NCBI GenBank assembly: GCA_001295865.1
Contig: LJHW01000008.1
Coordinates: forward strand, 79,600-143,599
DNA length: 64,000 nt
From: a beta proteobacterium AAP65
GTDB lineage: Bacteria > Pseudomonadota > Gammaproteobacteria > Burkholderiales > Burkholderiaceae_C
Direction of reading: 5' to 3'
Below the pieces are notes generated by a model. That model was not told the DNA's origin. It was given only the letters and a program-made list of their open reading frames with translations, and did no database searches. Shown piece after piece: positions 33,439 to 42,727 of the stretch; the first letter of the stretch is position 1; each line of letters opens with the position of its first letter. A program made the translations under genes and the position numbers.

Positions 33439-34416
33439 ATGAAACACCTGCTGCACACTGCGCTCGCCAGCGCCACGCTCGCGTTCACGTTGGCCGTGGG
33501 CGGCCCCGCCGCTGCCTCCACCACCTCCATCCAACTCGGCAACTACGCGCTCACCGGCAACTACAGCCTCGACGTGCTGGGTGGTGTGGGCCTGGAAGCC
33601 AGCGCCGTGACCTACGCACGCGACCGCCGCTCGCTCTTCTTCGTGGGCGACGAAGGCCTGGGCGTGGTGGAGGTCTCGCTCACCGGCCAGACGCTGGCCA
33701 GCATGGCCTTCTCCGCCTGGCCCGCCACCAGCACCAACAACGACGCCGAAGGCCTGGCCTACCTGGGCAACGGCCTGCTGGTGGTGGCCGAAGAAAGGCT
33801 GCAGGACGCCTTCCTCTTCAGCTTCCAGGCCGGCGGCAGCGTGAACCTGGCCAGCGCGCCCAGCGTGAACTTCGGGCCCACCGTGGGCAACGTCGGCATC
33901 GAGGGCATCACCATCGACCCGCGCGACGGCAGCGTCTTCATCGTGAAGCAAGACAACCCGGTGCAGCTGCGCGGCGGTGTTGCGAGTTTTTCGCAGGGCG
34001 GTGGCAGCTTCGTCGAGACCCTGGGCTTCAGCGGCGCCAGCAGCCTGTTCGGCTTGAACAGCCTGTCTGACGTCGCCACGCTGGGCGGTGTCGATGCGCT
34101 GGCCGGTACCGCTGCGGCGAACAACCTGCTGCTGCTGAGCCTCGATTCTCGCCGTCTGGTCGAGATCGACCGCGCCGGCAACGTGCTCTCCAGCCTGGAC
34201 CTCGGCGGCCTCACCACGCAGGCCATCGAAGGCCTGACCATCGACGAAAGCGGTGTGCTTTACTTGGTGGCCGAAGACAGCGGCACGCCCAATTCGCGCC
34301 TGCTGGTGCTGAGCCCGGTGCCCGAGGCGCAGAGCTGGGCGCTGATGGCCGCCGGCCTGCTGGCCGTGGGGGCCGCGGCGCGGCGCCGGGCCCGCTTGCG
34401 GTCATCGCAGCGCTGA
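33439..34416 (+). CDS. PEP-CTERM-type exported protein with a SdiA-regulated/beta-propeller-like domain
   Basis: A 325-residue exported protein: signal peptide (MKHLLHTALASATLAFTLAVGG, cleaved near AAAS), then a repeat-rich beta-propeller-like body (SLDVLGGVGLEASAVTYARDRRSLFFVGDEGLGVVEVSL; DAEGLAYLGNGLLVVAEERLQDAFLFSF; GIEGITIDPRDGSVFIVKQDNP). This resembles the SdiA-regulated/phytase-like esterase fold. The C-terminus reads VPEAQSWALMAAGLLAVGAAARRRARLR, a sorting signal in which PEP has become PEA; the hydrophobic helix and Arg tail are intact. It follows the preceding PEP-CTERM gene by 13 nt, so the two are probably co-expressed surface proteins. Confidence 0.82.
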   Translation: MKHLLHTALASATLAFTLAVGGPAAASTTSIQLGNYALTGNYSLDVLGGVGLEASAVTYARDRRSLFFVGDEGLGVVEVSLTGQTLASMAFSAWPATSTNNDAEGLAYLGNGLLVVAEERLQDAFLFSFQAGGSVNLASAPSVNFGPTVGNVGIEGITIDPRDGSVFIVKQDNPVQLRGGVASFSQGGGSFVETLGFSGASSLFGLNSLSDVATLGGVDALAGTAAANNLLLLSLDSRRLVEIDRAGNVLSSLDLGGLTTQAIEGLTIDESGVLYLVAEDSGTPNSRLLVLSPVPEAQSWALMAAGLLAVGAAARRRARLRSSQR

Positions 34417-34435
34417 GCCAAGCACCGAAGGAGAC

Positions 34436-36277
34436 TCAGGCCGCGTTGCGCACCGTTGGTGCCGGCGCGGCTTCGGTGCGCGGCCGTGCCGCGCCCAGGC
34501 AGCTGACCAGCGCCTCCACCAGCGCGGCGCCGTTCATGCCTCGGTCGACCGGCATCACGTGGGCTGCGGGCAGTGGCTGGCCGGGCTGCGTGCCCAGCGT
34601 GCCGTGCACGGCGGCGTGGTCGGTCTGGCCGTCCACCAGAAAAACGGTGCGCGCCAGGGCGCCGGTGTCGCGCAGCTGGGTCAGTTCCCAGGCCGTGCCG
34701 CGGCGTTTTGTGTTGAAGCCGCGCAGGTCCACCACCACGGCGTCGCAGCCCTGCAGCAGGCGCTGCACGGCCTCTTGCCACATGTCGGCAAAGCAGAAGT
34801 ACTCGTTGACGCGGTAGCGGCCGTCGGGGTCGGGCTGGTCGTCCAGCATGGAGATGCGGCGGCGCAAGGTGGTGCTGTCGGCGATGAAGCTGTCGCGCAG
34901 GCGCCCGCGCAGAAAGGCGGCGGCCTTGGCCGGGTCGATGGTGTGCGCGGCCATGTCGGTGCCGCCGATGAGCACGATGGGGCCGATGAAACGCCAGCGG
35001 TATTCCAGTTCGTCCATCAGGCGCTCGCCGCGGCTGTCTTGCGCAAACACGCGCAGCACCAGCAGGCGCTGGTTGCTGGCCAGGGGCTGCAGGCCGTAGC
35101 GCGTGACGCCCCAGTACACCAGCAGCGCCAGTGCGCTGGCGCCGGCCAGCTGCAGGTTGCTGGGGTCGATGAGCGAGGCGCCCTGGAACATGGTCTCGAT
35201 GGCCATGGCCACGCCCGAAACCGCCAGCATCCAGCTGAACACCTGGAACTGCGCATCGCTGAACACCTTCTGCGCGTAGGCCAGGCCTATCCAGCTGAGC
35301 ATGAAAAACGCCGCCACGCCGCCCAGGGCCAGCGCGCCGCCGATGATGGCGCTGCGCGTGAGGGTGTCATCGGGTTGCAGCAGGTCCCAGGCCAGCGCGC
35401 CCGTGCCCAGCGCCACGACGAAGATGGTGAGCATCGCCGCGCCCAGCAGCGGTACCAAGGTGCGCTTGATGCGGTCGACCATGGTCAGGAAACACAGGCC
35501 GATGGCCACCAGCGCGATGAAGCAGGACGACAGCAGCTTCAGCAGCACCGGGTGCTGCACGAGGTTCAGCGCCACCAGCATGGGGCCCAGCACCAGCAGC
35601 GCAGCGGGCAGCTTGAACTTCCAGCCCCACACCTGGGCCATCGCGGCGAGCCGGCGCCCCCAGGCCGCTGGGGCCCAGGCGCGCAGCAGCACGCCCAGCG
35701 CGGTGAGCGCCGCCACGCCGGCCAAGGCCCAGAGCGCGGCATATCGGCCGCCAGCGCCGGCCAGCGAGGTGACGATGGCCTGCATGGCAAAGGCCGCGAA
35801 GGTGGCCGGGGCGAAGTAGACCCAGAACAGCCGCCCGAAACGCGCGGCCGACACACCCAGCAGCACCACCGGCCCGCAGAAGGCGGCGAACATGAAGAAG
35901 GAGATCGCCCACGAGAGCAGCCCGTCGCCAGGGTTCTCGAATCGGTAGAAGAAGGCGGTGGCCGCCATGGCTGAGTACAGCGTCAGCACGCCCAGCAGCA
36001 CGGCCAGCACGCGCCGGCGTTGGCGGTCGATGGCCTTCAGCAGGGCCTTGCCGTGCAGCAGCGCCGCCGGCATGGCATTGCGGTTCAGAGCGGCTGCTGC
36101 GGGCGCCATCATGAAGCCGCGCAGGCGCCGTCGGTACAGGCGCAGCACCCAGGGTGCGCTCAGCTGCGCCAGCACCATCACCACGATGCCCAGCCAGGTG
36201 AAGGCCACGCTCAGGTCCAGCGCCTCGGCCGGCGAGGGCGCAGAGGCTGCCAGGGCGGCGGCAGTGGGGGTGTCCAT
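34436..36277 (-). CDS. Polytopic membrane protein with a cytosolic C-terminal alpha/beta domain, function unknown
   Basis: A 613-residue protein. Residues about 20-400 contain roughly ten hydrophobic helices (for example FTWLGIVVMVLAQLSAPWVL, VLLGVLTLYSAMAATAFFY). The C-terminal 190 residues are soluble and have a Rossmann-like pattern: FIGPIVLIGGTDMAAHTID; NEYFCFADMWQEAVQRLLQGCDAVVVDLRGFNTKRRGTAWEL; LARTVFLVDGQTD. The order D-A-V-V-V-D-L-R-G-F ... G-x-x-x-E-L resembles TIR/STIR-like or nucleotide-sugar-hydrolase-like folds, with a Glu in a potentially catalytic position; this is only visual similarity. I do not recognise the family. The reading frame is open to 36847, but the ATG at 36277 is the sensible start, 21 nt from the divergent methyltransferase. 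Confidence 0.7.
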   Translation of the reverse strand: MDTPTAAALAASAPSPAEALDLSVAFTWLGIVVMVLAQLSAPWVLRLYRRRLRGFMMAPAAAALNRNAMPAALLHGKALLKAIDRQRRRVLAVLLGVLTLYSAMAATAFFYRFENPGDGLLSWAISFFMFAAFCGPVVLLGVSAARFGRLFWVYFAPATFAAFAMQAIVTSLAGAGGRYAALWALAGVAALTALGVLLRAWAPAAWGRRLAAMAQVWGWKFKLPAALLVLGPMLVALNLVQHPVLLKLLSSCFIALVAIGLCFLTMVDRIKRTLVPLLGAAMLTIFVVALGTGALAWDLLQPDDTLTRSAIIGGALALGGVAAFFMLSWIGLAYAQKVFSDAQFQVFSWMLAVSGVAMAIETMFQGASLIDPSNLQLAGASALALLVYWGVTRYGLQPLASNQRLLVLRVFAQDSRGERLMDELEYRWRFIGPIVLIGGTDMAAHTIDPAKAAAFLRGRLRDSFIADSTTLRRRISMLDDQPDPDGRYRVNEYFCFADMWQEAVQRLLQGCDAVVVDLRGFNTKRRGTAWELTQLRDTGALARTVFLVDGQTDHAAVHGTLGTQPGQPLPAAHVMPVDRGMNGAALVEALVSCLGAARPRTEAAPAPTVRNAA

Positions 36278-36298
36278 GGGGCGCGGACAATGTAGGCC

Positions 36299-36934
36299 AT
36301 GACGCGCCCCGACACACCCCCTACCGTCGCCGCACCGGCCGATCTGCCCTTCAGCCCCGCGGCCGAGCGCAACGCGCCGCACATCCTGCGCGTGCTGCAG
36401 GGCTGGCTGCCGCCAGCAGCCGAGGTGCTGGAGATCGCCAGCGGCACCGGCCAGCACGCCCAGCACTTTGCGCAGGCGCAGCCGCAGTGGCGCTGGTGGC
36501 CCACCGAGGCCCAGGCCGCGGCACTGCCGGTGCTGCAGGCGCGTTGTGCGGGCCTGGCGAATGTGCAGGCCGCGCAGGTGCTGGATGTGGTGGCACCGGC
36601 CTGGCCCGTGCCCGCGGGCGCCTTCGACGCGGTGGTGGTGGCCAACCTGCTGCACATCTCGCCCTGGCCGGCCACGGCGGCCTTCTTCCGCGGTGCGGCG
36701 CAAGCGCTGCGGCCGGGCGGCTGCGTGGCCGTTTACGGGCCCTTCGTGGTGCCGGGCGAGCCACTGGTGCCCAGCAACGCCGCTTTCGACGCCGACTTGC
36801 GTGCGCGCGACGCCCGCTGGGGGCTGCGTTCCCTGGCGGAGGTTCAAGCCGTCGCACTGGCGGTGGGCCTGCGCCTGGCCGACCGCTGCGACATGCCGGC
36901 CAACAACCTGCTGCTGCGCTGGGTGGCGGCATAA
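36299..36934 (+). CDS. DUF938-family SAM-dependent methyltransferase
   Basis: A 211-residue class I methyltransferase-like protein of the DUF938 family. It shows the opening FSPAAERNAPHILRVLQGWLPPAAEVLEIASGTGQHAQHFA, where EIASGTGQ is the SAM-binding motif I. Later come FDAVVVANLLHISPWPATAAFFRGAAQALRPGG and VAVYGPFVVPG. The family is widespread and lacks a known substrate. It starts 21 nt from the divergent membrane protein, so the two share a very short promoter region. The stop TAA at 36932 is followed by a hairpin. Confidence 0.88.
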   Translation: MTRPDTPPTVAAPADLPFSPAAERNAPHILRVLQGWLPPAAEVLEIASGTGQHAQHFAQAQPQWRWWPTEAQAAALPVLQARCAGLANVQAAQVLDVVAPAWPVPAGAFDAVVVANLLHISPWPATAAFFRGAAQALRPGGCVAVYGPFVVPGEPLVPSNAAFDADLRARDARWGLRSLAEVQAVALAVGLRLADRCDMPANNLLLRWVAA

Positions 36935-36956
36935 GGCTTCACTTCAGGCGAAGCCT
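36934..36956 (+). terminator. Hairpin at the end of the DUF938 gene
   Basis: AGGCTTC (36934-36940) and GAAGCCT (36950-36956) form a 7-bp stem with a 9-nt loop, starting at the stop codon. There is no T-tract. It could terminate the methyltransferase transcript or be part of the upstream region of the next operon. Confidence 0.35.
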
Positions 36957-36967
36957 CAGTTGATAAT
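36938..36967 (+). promoter_or_regulatory. Candidate promoter of lysR-leuCDB
   Basis: TTCACT (36938-36943) and GATAAT (36962-36967) are spaced by 18 nt; the -10 box matches 5/6 of TATAAT. It is the best sigma-70-like match in the 198-nt gap and would give a leader of about 160 nt before the LysR start. No leucine-rich leader peptide was seen there, which argues against classical attenuation. Confidence 0.45.
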
Positions 36968-37132
36968 CGCCGGAACATGACGCCAGCCGCGAAGGCTAAG
37001 CTCTGCGCCGCAGGGTGCCTTCGGGGTCTGGCTCACCGGCCGGCACCGAGCCCGCGGCCCCCACGCCCACCGGTGTGAGGGGCAGCCCCGGCGGTGGCAC
37101 CCTGCAACCCCGCCCTTGGCGCACCGCGCCCC

Positions 37133-38050
37133 ATGCGCTTCGACCTCACCACGCTCAACCTCGTGCTTGCCATCGCCGACACCCGCAGCATCACGCGCGG
37201 CGCCGAGCGTGAGCACCTGGCGCTGGCCGCGGCCAGCAAGCGCCTGAGCGACCTCGAAGCCCGCTTCGGCGTGCCGCTGTTCGAGCGCCACGCGCGCGGC
37301 GTGTTGCCCACCGAAGCCGGCCGCGCGCTGGTGCGCCACGTGCGCAGCCTGCACGCCAGCCTGCACGCGCTGGAAAGCGAGGTGGTGGAGTTCTCGCGCG
37401 GCATCCAGGGCCACCTGCGCATCGCGGCCAACGCCGGTGCCATCAGCGAGTGCCTGCCGCCCGACCTGGCGGCGTTTTCGCAGGCCCACCCCAAGATCCG
37501 CATCAGCCTGGAAGACCTCACCAGCGCCGACATCCAGGCCGCCGTGGCCGAAGGCCGTGCCGATGTGGGCATCTTCGTGGCGCCCGTGCTCGACAACCGG
37601 CTCGACACGCGCACGTACCGCCACGGGGCCTTGGCCGCGATGGTGCCCGCCGGCCACGTGCTGGCCACGCGCAGCGAGGTGGCCTTCGACGACCTGCTCG
37701 ACCACGACATCGTCGGCCTGCACCAGGGTGCCGCCGTGCACGAGCTGATGCGCGCCGAGGCCGAAGGCCAGGGCCGCGTGCTGAAGGCGCGGCTGCAGGT
37801 GCGCGGCTTCGACGCCATCGCGCAGCTGGTGGAAGCCGGCCTGGGCGTGGCCGTGATGCCCGCTGCCGTGGCGCAGCGTTTTGCGCAGCTCTTTCGCGTG
37901 CAGGTGCTGCCCATGCGCGACGCCTGGGCGCAGCGCAGCTACCTGCTGGGCGTGCGCCGGCAAGAGGTGCTGCCCACCGTAGTGCAGCGTTTTGTCGACG
38001 CGCTGTGCCCCGCCCCACTTTCTTCTTCTTCAGGAGACCCCCAGCCATGA
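37133..38050 (+). CDS. LysR-family transcriptional regulator upstream of leuC
   Basis: A 305-residue LysR protein. The N-terminal helix-turn-helix (about residues 1-60) reads [55 protein letters not shown]. The C-terminal periplasmic-binding-protein-like effector domain (about 90-300) includes [23 protein letters not shown]. The start at 37133 gives the normal N-terminus; a GTG at 37094 is in frame. Its stop overlaps the leuC start by ATGA in the same direction, unlike the usual divergent LysR layout, so it is probably co-transcribed with leuCDB. A role in leucine biosynthesis is inferred from this coupling. The effector is unknown. Confidence 0.88.
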   Translation: MRFDLTTLNLVLAIADTRSITRGAEREHLALAAASKRLSDLEARFGVPLFERHARGVLPTEAGRALVRHVRSLHASLHALESEVVEFSRGIQGHLRIAANAGAISECLPPDLAAFSQAHPKIRISLEDLTSADIQAAVAEGRADVGIFVAPVLDNRLDTRTYRHGALAAMVPAGHVLATRSEVAFDDLLDHDIVGLHQGAAVHELMRAEAEGQGRVLKARLQVRGFDAIAQLVEAGLGVAVMPAAVAQRFAQLFRVQVLPMRDAWAQRSYLLGVRRQEVLPTVVQRFVDALCPAPLSSSSGDPQP

Positions 38051-39471
38051 CCGCCAGGACGCTCTACGACAAGCTGTGGGACGAACACGTCGTCCACACC
38101 GAAGAAGACGGCACCGCCGTGCTCTACATCGACCGTCACCTCGTGCACGAGGTGACCAGCCCGCAGGCCTTCGAAGGCCTGCGCCTGGCCGGGCGCAAGG
38201 TGTGGCGCGTGAGCAGCATCGTCGCCACGGCCGACCACAACACGCCCACCACGGGCTGGGAGCTGGGGCTGAACGGCATCACCGATGCCGTGAGCAAGCT
38301 GCAGATCACCACGCTGGACGCCAACATCCGCGCCAGCGGTGCCGCGGCTTACTTCCCCTTCATGGACAAGCGCCAGGGCATCGTGCACGTGATCGGGCCC
38401 GAGAACGGCGCCACGCTGCCGGGCATGACGGTGGTGTGCGGCGACAGCCACACCAGCACGCACGGCGCCTTCGGCGCGCTGGCGCACGGCATCGGCACCA
38501 GCGAGGTCGAGCACGTGATGGCGACGCAGACGCTCTTGGCCAAGAAGGCCAGGAACATGCTGGTGAAGGTGGAAGGCGCTATAGGCCGCGGCGTCACCGC
38601 GAAAGACGTGGTGCTGGCCATCATCGGCAAGATCGGCACCGCCGGCGGCACCGGCTACACCATCGAGTTCGGTGGCAGCGCCATCCGCAGCCTGAGCATG
38701 GAAGGCCGCATGACGGTGTGCAACATGGCCATCGAGGCCGGCGCACGGGCGGGCCTGGTGGCGGTGGACGACAAGACGATCGCCTACTGCCAGGGCCGGC
38801 CCTTCTCGCCCAAGGGCGTGGAGTGGGAGCAGGCCGTGGCGCACTGGCGCACGCTGCACAGCGACCCCGGCGCACACTTCGACGTCGTGGTGGAACTCGA
38901 CGCCGCGCAGATCCAGCCCCAGGTGACCTGGGGCACCAGCCCCGAGATGGTGTTGCCCGTGGACGGCCGTGTGCCCGACCCCGACAAGGAAAGAGACGCC
39001 ACCAAGCGCAGCGCCATCGAGCGTGCGCTGGTCTACATGGGCCTGCAGCCCAACAAGGCCATCACCGACATCCGCATCGACAAGGTCTTCATCGGCAGCT
39101 GCACCAACAGCCGCATCGAAGACCTGCGCGAGGCCGCGGCCGTGGTCAAGCGCGTGGGCCAGAAGGTGGCCGGCAACGTGAAGCTGGCGTTGGTGGTGCC
39201 CGGCTCGGGCCAGGTGAAGGCGCAGGCCGAAGCCGAGGGCCTGCACGAAATCTTCAAGGCCGCGGGCTTTGAATGGCGCGAGCCCGGCTGCAGTATGTGC
39301 CTGGCGATGAACGCCGACCGCCTGGAGCCCGGCGAGCGCTGCGCCAGCACCAGCAACCGCAATTTTGAAGGCCGCCAGGGCGCGGGGGGGCGCACCCACC
39401 TCGTCAGCCCCGCGATGGCCGCCGCGGCCGCGCTGAACGGCCATTTCGTCGATGTCCGGAGGATTGCTTGA
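38047..39471 (+). CDS. leuC: 3-isopropylmalate dehydratase large subunit
   Basis: A 474-residue aconitase-family subunit that, with LeuD, isomerises 2-isopropylmalate to 3-isopropylmalate in leucine synthesis. The [4Fe-4S] cluster cysteines are in IGSCTNSR (near residue 351) and [11 protein letters not shown] (near 415 and 418). The N-terminus [16 protein letters not shown] and the signatures [28 protein letters not shown] and [23 protein letters not shown] are typical. The start overlaps the lysR stop (ATGA) and the stop overlaps the leuD start (TGATG). Confidence 0.97.
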   Translation: MTARTLYDKLWDEHVVHTEEDGTAVLYIDRHLVHEVTSPQAFEGLRLAGRKVWRVSSIVATADHNTPTTGWELGLNGITDAVSKLQITTLDANIRASGAAAYFPFMDKRQGIVHVIGPENGATLPGMTVVCGDSHTSTHGAFGALAHGIGTSEVEHVMATQTLLAKKARNMLVKVEGAIGRGVTAKDVVLAIIGKIGTAGGTGYTIEFGGSAIRSLSMEGRMTVCNMAIEAGARAGLVAVDDKTIAYCQGRPFSPKGVEWEQAVAHWRTLHSDPGAHFDVVVELDAAQIQPQVTWGTSPEMVLPVDGRVPDPDKERDATKRSAIERALVYMGLQPNKAITDIRIDKVFIGSCTNSRIEDLREAAAVVKRVGQKVAGNVKLALVVPGSGQVKAQAEAEGLHEIFKAAGFEWREPGCSMCLAMNADRLEPGERCASTSNRNFEGRQGAGGRTHLVSPAMAAAAALNGHFVDVRRIA

Positions 39472-40118
39472 TGGATGCCTTCACCCTGCACACGGGCCTG
39501 GTGGCCCCGATGGACCGCGCCAACGTCGACACCGACGCCATCATCCCCAAGCAGTTCCTGAAGAGCATCGCGCGCAGCGGCTTCGGGCCTAACTTGTTCG
39601 ATGAGTGGCGTTACCTCGACCCGGGTGAGCCCGGCCAAGACCCGGCCAGCCGCAAGCCGAACCCCGATTTCGTGCTGAACCAGCCGCGTTACGCGGGTGC
39701 TTCGGTGCTGCTGGCGCGCCAGAACTTCGGCTGCGGCAGCAGCCGCGAGCACGCGCCCTGGGCGCTGCAGCAGTACGGCTTCCGCACCATCCTGGCGCCG
39801 AGCTTTGCCGACATCTTCTTCAACAACTGCTTCAAGAACGGCTTGTTGCCCATCGTGCTGAGCGAGGCACAGATGGACCGGCTCTTCGACGAAGCGGCCG
39901 CCTTCCCTGGCTATCAGCTCACCATCGACCTGCCGCGCCAGGTGGTGGTGAAGCCCGATGGCAGCGAGCTGCCTTTCGAGGTGCAGGCCTTCCGCAAGTA
40001 CTGCCTGATCAACGGCTTCGACGACATCGGTCTGACGCTGCGGCACCAAGACAAGATCAAGGCCTTCGAGGCCGAGCGCCTGGCCAAGATGCCCTGGCTC
40101 GCCCACACCGGCCTCTGA
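39471..40118 (+). CDS. leuD: 3-isopropylmalate dehydratase small subunit
   Basis: A 215-residue partner of LeuC forming the swivelling domain of the dehydratase. Signature segments are [30 protein letters not shown], the loop [16 protein letters not shown], and [22 protein letters not shown]. The ATG at 39471 overlaps the leuC stop by one base, keeping subunit production balanced. leuB follows 16 nt downstream. No small entericidin-like gene sits between leuD and leuB here. Confidence 0.97.
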   Translation: MDAFTLHTGLVAPMDRANVDTDAIIPKQFLKSIARSGFGPNLFDEWRYLDPGEPGQDPASRKPNPDFVLNQPRYAGASVLLARQNFGCGSSREHAPWALQQYGFRTILAPSFADIFFNNCFKNGLLPIVLSEAQMDRLFDEAAAFPGYQLTIDLPRQVVVKPDGSELPFEVQAFRKYCLINGFDDIGLTLRHQDKIKAFEAERLAKMPWLAHTGL

Positions 40119-40134
40119 ACGAAAGCACACACCC

Positions 40135-41244
40135 ATGAGCATGAAGATCGCCATCCTGCCGGGCGACGGCATCGGCACCGAGATCGTGGCCGAGGCCGTG
40201 AAGGTGATGCAGGTGCTGGACCTGCCCTTCGAAACCGAAACTGCGCTCGTCGGCGGCGCCGCCTACGAGGCCCACGGTCACCCGTTGCCCGACAGCACGC
40301 TGCAACTGGCCAAGGACGCCGACGCCATCCTCTTCGGCGCCGTGGGCGACTGGAAGTACGACAAGCTCGAACGTGCGCTGCGCCCCGAGCAGGCCATCCT
40401 GGGCCTGCGCAAGCACCTGGGGCTGTTCGCGAACTTCCGGCCGGCGCTGTGCTACCCGCAGCTCACACACGCATCGAGCCTGAAGCCCGAACTCGTGGCG
40501 GGCCTGGACATCCTGATCATTCGCGAGCTGACCGGCGACATCTACTTCGGCCAGCCGCGCGGCCGCCGCACCGCGGTGGATGGGCACTTCCCCGGCGCCG
40601 AAGAAGCCTTCGACACCATGCGCTACAGCCGGCCGGAGATCGAGCGCATCGCGCACGTGGCTTTCCAGGCCGCGCGCAAACGCAGCAACAAGGTGACCAG
40701 CGTCGACAAGGCCAACGTGCTGGAAACCTTCCAGTTCTGGAAAGACGTGGTCACCGAGGTACACGCGGCGCACTACCCCGATGTCGAACTGCAGCACATG
40801 TACGTCGACAACGCCGCGATGCAGCTCGTGAAAGCGCCCAAGGCCTTCGACGTGGTCTTCACCGGCAACATGTTCGGCGACATCCTCAGCGACGAAGCCG
40901 CCATGCTCACCGGCAGCATCGGCATGCTGCCGAGTGCCAGCCTCGACGTGAACAACAAGGGCCTTTACGAGCCCAGCCACGGCAGCGCACCCGACATCGC
41001 CGGCAAGGGCGTGGCCAACCCGCTGGCTACAATCTTGAGCCTTGCCATGATGCTGCGTTACACCCTCCAGCAACCCGCCGCCGCCGAGCGCGTGGAAGCT
41101 GCCGTGCAGGCCGTGCTCAGCGCCGGCCTGCGCACCGGCGACATCTGGAGCGAAGGCACCACAAAAGTGGGCACGCAAGCCATGGGCGACGCGGTCATCG
41201 CGGCCCTCACCGGCAAAACCATCACCACCATTACCAAGAGCTGA
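40135..41244 (+). CDS. leuB: 3-isopropylmalate dehydrogenase
   Basis: A 369-residue NAD-dependent decarboxylating dehydrogenase, the third step of leucine synthesis. It has [40 protein letters not shown], the metal-binding region with DNAAMQLV and [27 protein letters not shown], and [20 protein letters not shown]. An ATG at 40141 would shorten it by two residues. asd follows 100 nt downstream after a weak hairpin (arms CCCCGGC at 41277 and GCCGGGG at 41290). leuA is not in the window. Confidence 0.97.
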   Translation: MSMKIAILPGDGIGTEIVAEAVKVMQVLDLPFETETALVGGAAYEAHGHPLPDSTLQLAKDADAILFGAVGDWKYDKLERALRPEQAILGLRKHLGLFANFRPALCYPQLTHASSLKPELVAGLDILIIRELTGDIYFGQPRGRRTAVDGHFPGAEEAFDTMRYSRPEIERIAHVAFQAARKRSNKVTSVDKANVLETFQFWKDVVTEVHAAHYPDVELQHMYVDNAAMQLVKAPKAFDVVFTGNMFGDILSDEAAMLTGSIGMLPSASLDVNNKGLYEPSHGSAPDIAGKGVANPLATILSLAMMLRYTLQQPAAAERVEAAVQAVLSAGLRTGDIWSEGTTKVGTQAMGDAVIAALTGKTITTITKS

Positions 41245-41344
41245 AGCTCTCGGATCGTCTCGCCCCCACTTCTGGACCCCGGCGACACGGCCGGGGCAGC
41301 AGCAGGGGTCCGGACAACCTGGTTGGTAGAAAGGCAAGACTGAG

Positions 41345-42472
41345 ATGGCACTCGTAGGATTGGTTGGCTGGCGCGGCATGGTCGGCAGCGTGTTGATGGA
41401 CCGCATGCAGGCCGAGGGCGACTTCGCGCTCATCGAGCCGCTGTTCTTCAGCACCAGCAACGCGGGCGGCGCCGCCCCCGCGCAGGCGAAGAACGAGACG
41501 ACGCTGCAAGACGCCCACGACATCGAAGCGCTCAAGCGCTGCGACATCGTGCTCACCTGCCAGGGCGGCGACTACACCAGCGCCGTCTACCCCAAGCTGC
41601 GCGCCGCGGGCTGGAACGGCCACTGGATCGATGCCGCCAGCACGCTGCGCATGAACAGCGACGCCGTCATCGTGCTCGACCCGGTGAACCTGCCCGTCAT
41701 CAAGCAGGCGCTGGCCGCCGGCGGCCGCAACTGGATCGGCGGCAACTGCACCGTGAGCTGCATGCTGATGGGCGTGGGCGCGCTCTACAAGGCCGGCCTC
41801 GTGGAGTGGATGAGCACGCAGACCTACCAGGCCGCCAGCGGCGGCGGCGCGCAGCACATGCGCGAGCTGCTCACGCAGTACGGCACGCTCAACGCGGCGG
41901 TCAAGCCGCTGCTGGACGACCCCAAGAGCGCCGTCCTGGAGATCGACCGCCAGGTCATCGCCAAACAACGTTCGCTCTCTGCCATTGAGACCGCCAACTT
42001 CGGCGTGCCGCTGGGCGGCTCGCTCATCCCGTGGATCGACAAGGATCTGGGCAACGGCATGAGCAAGGAAGAGTGGAAGGGCATGGCCGAGACCAACAAG
42101 ATCCTCGGCCAAGGTGAAGGGTTCAGCGCACCCGCGGTGCCGGTTGACGGCTTCTGCGTGCGCGTGGGCGCCATGCGCTGCCACAGCCAGGCGCTGACGC
42201 TGAAGCTGAAGAAGGACGTGCCCGTGGCCGACATCGAGGCCATGATCGCCGCCGACAACGCCTGGGTGCAGGTGGTGCCGAACACGCGCGAGGCCACGCT
42301 GCAGCACCTCACGCCTGTGGCCGTGACGGGCACCATGACCATCCCTGTGGGCCGCATCCGCAAGCTGGCGATGGGCCCCGAGTACGTGGGCGCCTTCACC
42401 ATTGGCGACCAGCTGCTTTGGGGCGCTGCCGAGCCGCTGCGCCGCATGCTGCGCATCCTGCTGGATGCCTGA
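41345..42472 (+). CDS. asd: Aspartate-semialdehyde dehydrogenase
   Basis: A 375-residue NADPH enzyme that reduces aspartyl phosphate to aspartate semialdehyde, the branch point for lysine/diaminopimelate, methionine and threonine. Markers are [18 protein letters not shown] (nucleotide loop), the nucleophile Cys135 in [12 protein letters not shown], and the substrate-binding regions around [11 protein letters not shown] and [17 protein letters not shown]. This is the Gram-negative long-chain form (E. coli type). The gene follows leuB as in other Burkholderiales. Two hairpins downstream (42490-42510 and 42516-42531) may end the leu-asd transcript before fimV. Confidence 0.97.
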   Translation: MALVGLVGWRGMVGSVLMDRMQAEGDFALIEPLFFSTSNAGGAAPAQAKNETTLQDAHDIEALKRCDIVLTCQGGDYTSAVYPKLRAAGWNGHWIDAASTLRMNSDAVIVLDPVNLPVIKQALAAGGRNWIGGNCTVSCMLMGVGALYKAGLVEWMSTQTYQAASGGGAQHMRELLTQYGTLNAAVKPLLDDPKSAVLEIDRQVIAKQRSLSAIETANFGVPLGGSLIPWIDKDLGNGMSKEEWKGMAETNKILGQGEGFSAPAVPVDGFCVRVGAMRCHSQALTLKLKKDVPVADIEAMIAADNAWVQVVPNTREATLQHLTPVAVTGTMTIPVGRIRKLAMGPEYVGAFTIGDQLLWGAAEPLRRMLRILLDA

Positions 42473-42489
42473 ACCGCTGCGGGATGCCT

Positions 42490-42531
42490 GCCGCGCCGCC
42501 CCCGCGCGGCGGGCCGTTGCCCCTTGGCAAC
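42490..42531 (+). terminator. Tandem hairpins after asd
   Basis: First stem: GCCGCGC and GCGCGGC with a 7-nt loop (42490-42510). Second stem: GTTGCC and GGCAAC with a CCTT loop (42516-42531). Neither has a T-tract. Their position 18 nt after asd in the 255-nt gap before fimV suggests transcript-end formation. Apart from these and the fimV ribosome site nothing else was recognised in the gap. Confidence 0.4.
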
Positions 42532-42727
42532 AAGGTGCAACGGCCGCCGAAACAAAGCATTTCGCCCGCAGTTCATCAGCCTCTGCGTGAGCTTGCGCGC
42601 GTATATGCTTGATACTGTTGCGATTTCTGTCACACGGCGGGCCCATCCGGGGCCCGGATCCGTCTGACTCGAAGGGACAGCGGTCGGCTTCCACGTGAGC
42701 CGTGACCGTCCTGCGTGGGGGAATGCC

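Noticed and set aside
34436..36847. Full 803-residue extension of the membrane protein
   Set aside because: The N-terminal 190 residues are antisense to the DUF938 methyltransferase gene. The ATG at 36277 precedes the first membrane helix.
36974..37132. Leucine-rich leader peptide (attenuator) before lysR-leuC
   Set aside because: The only ATG-initiated short frame there has no run of Leu codons.
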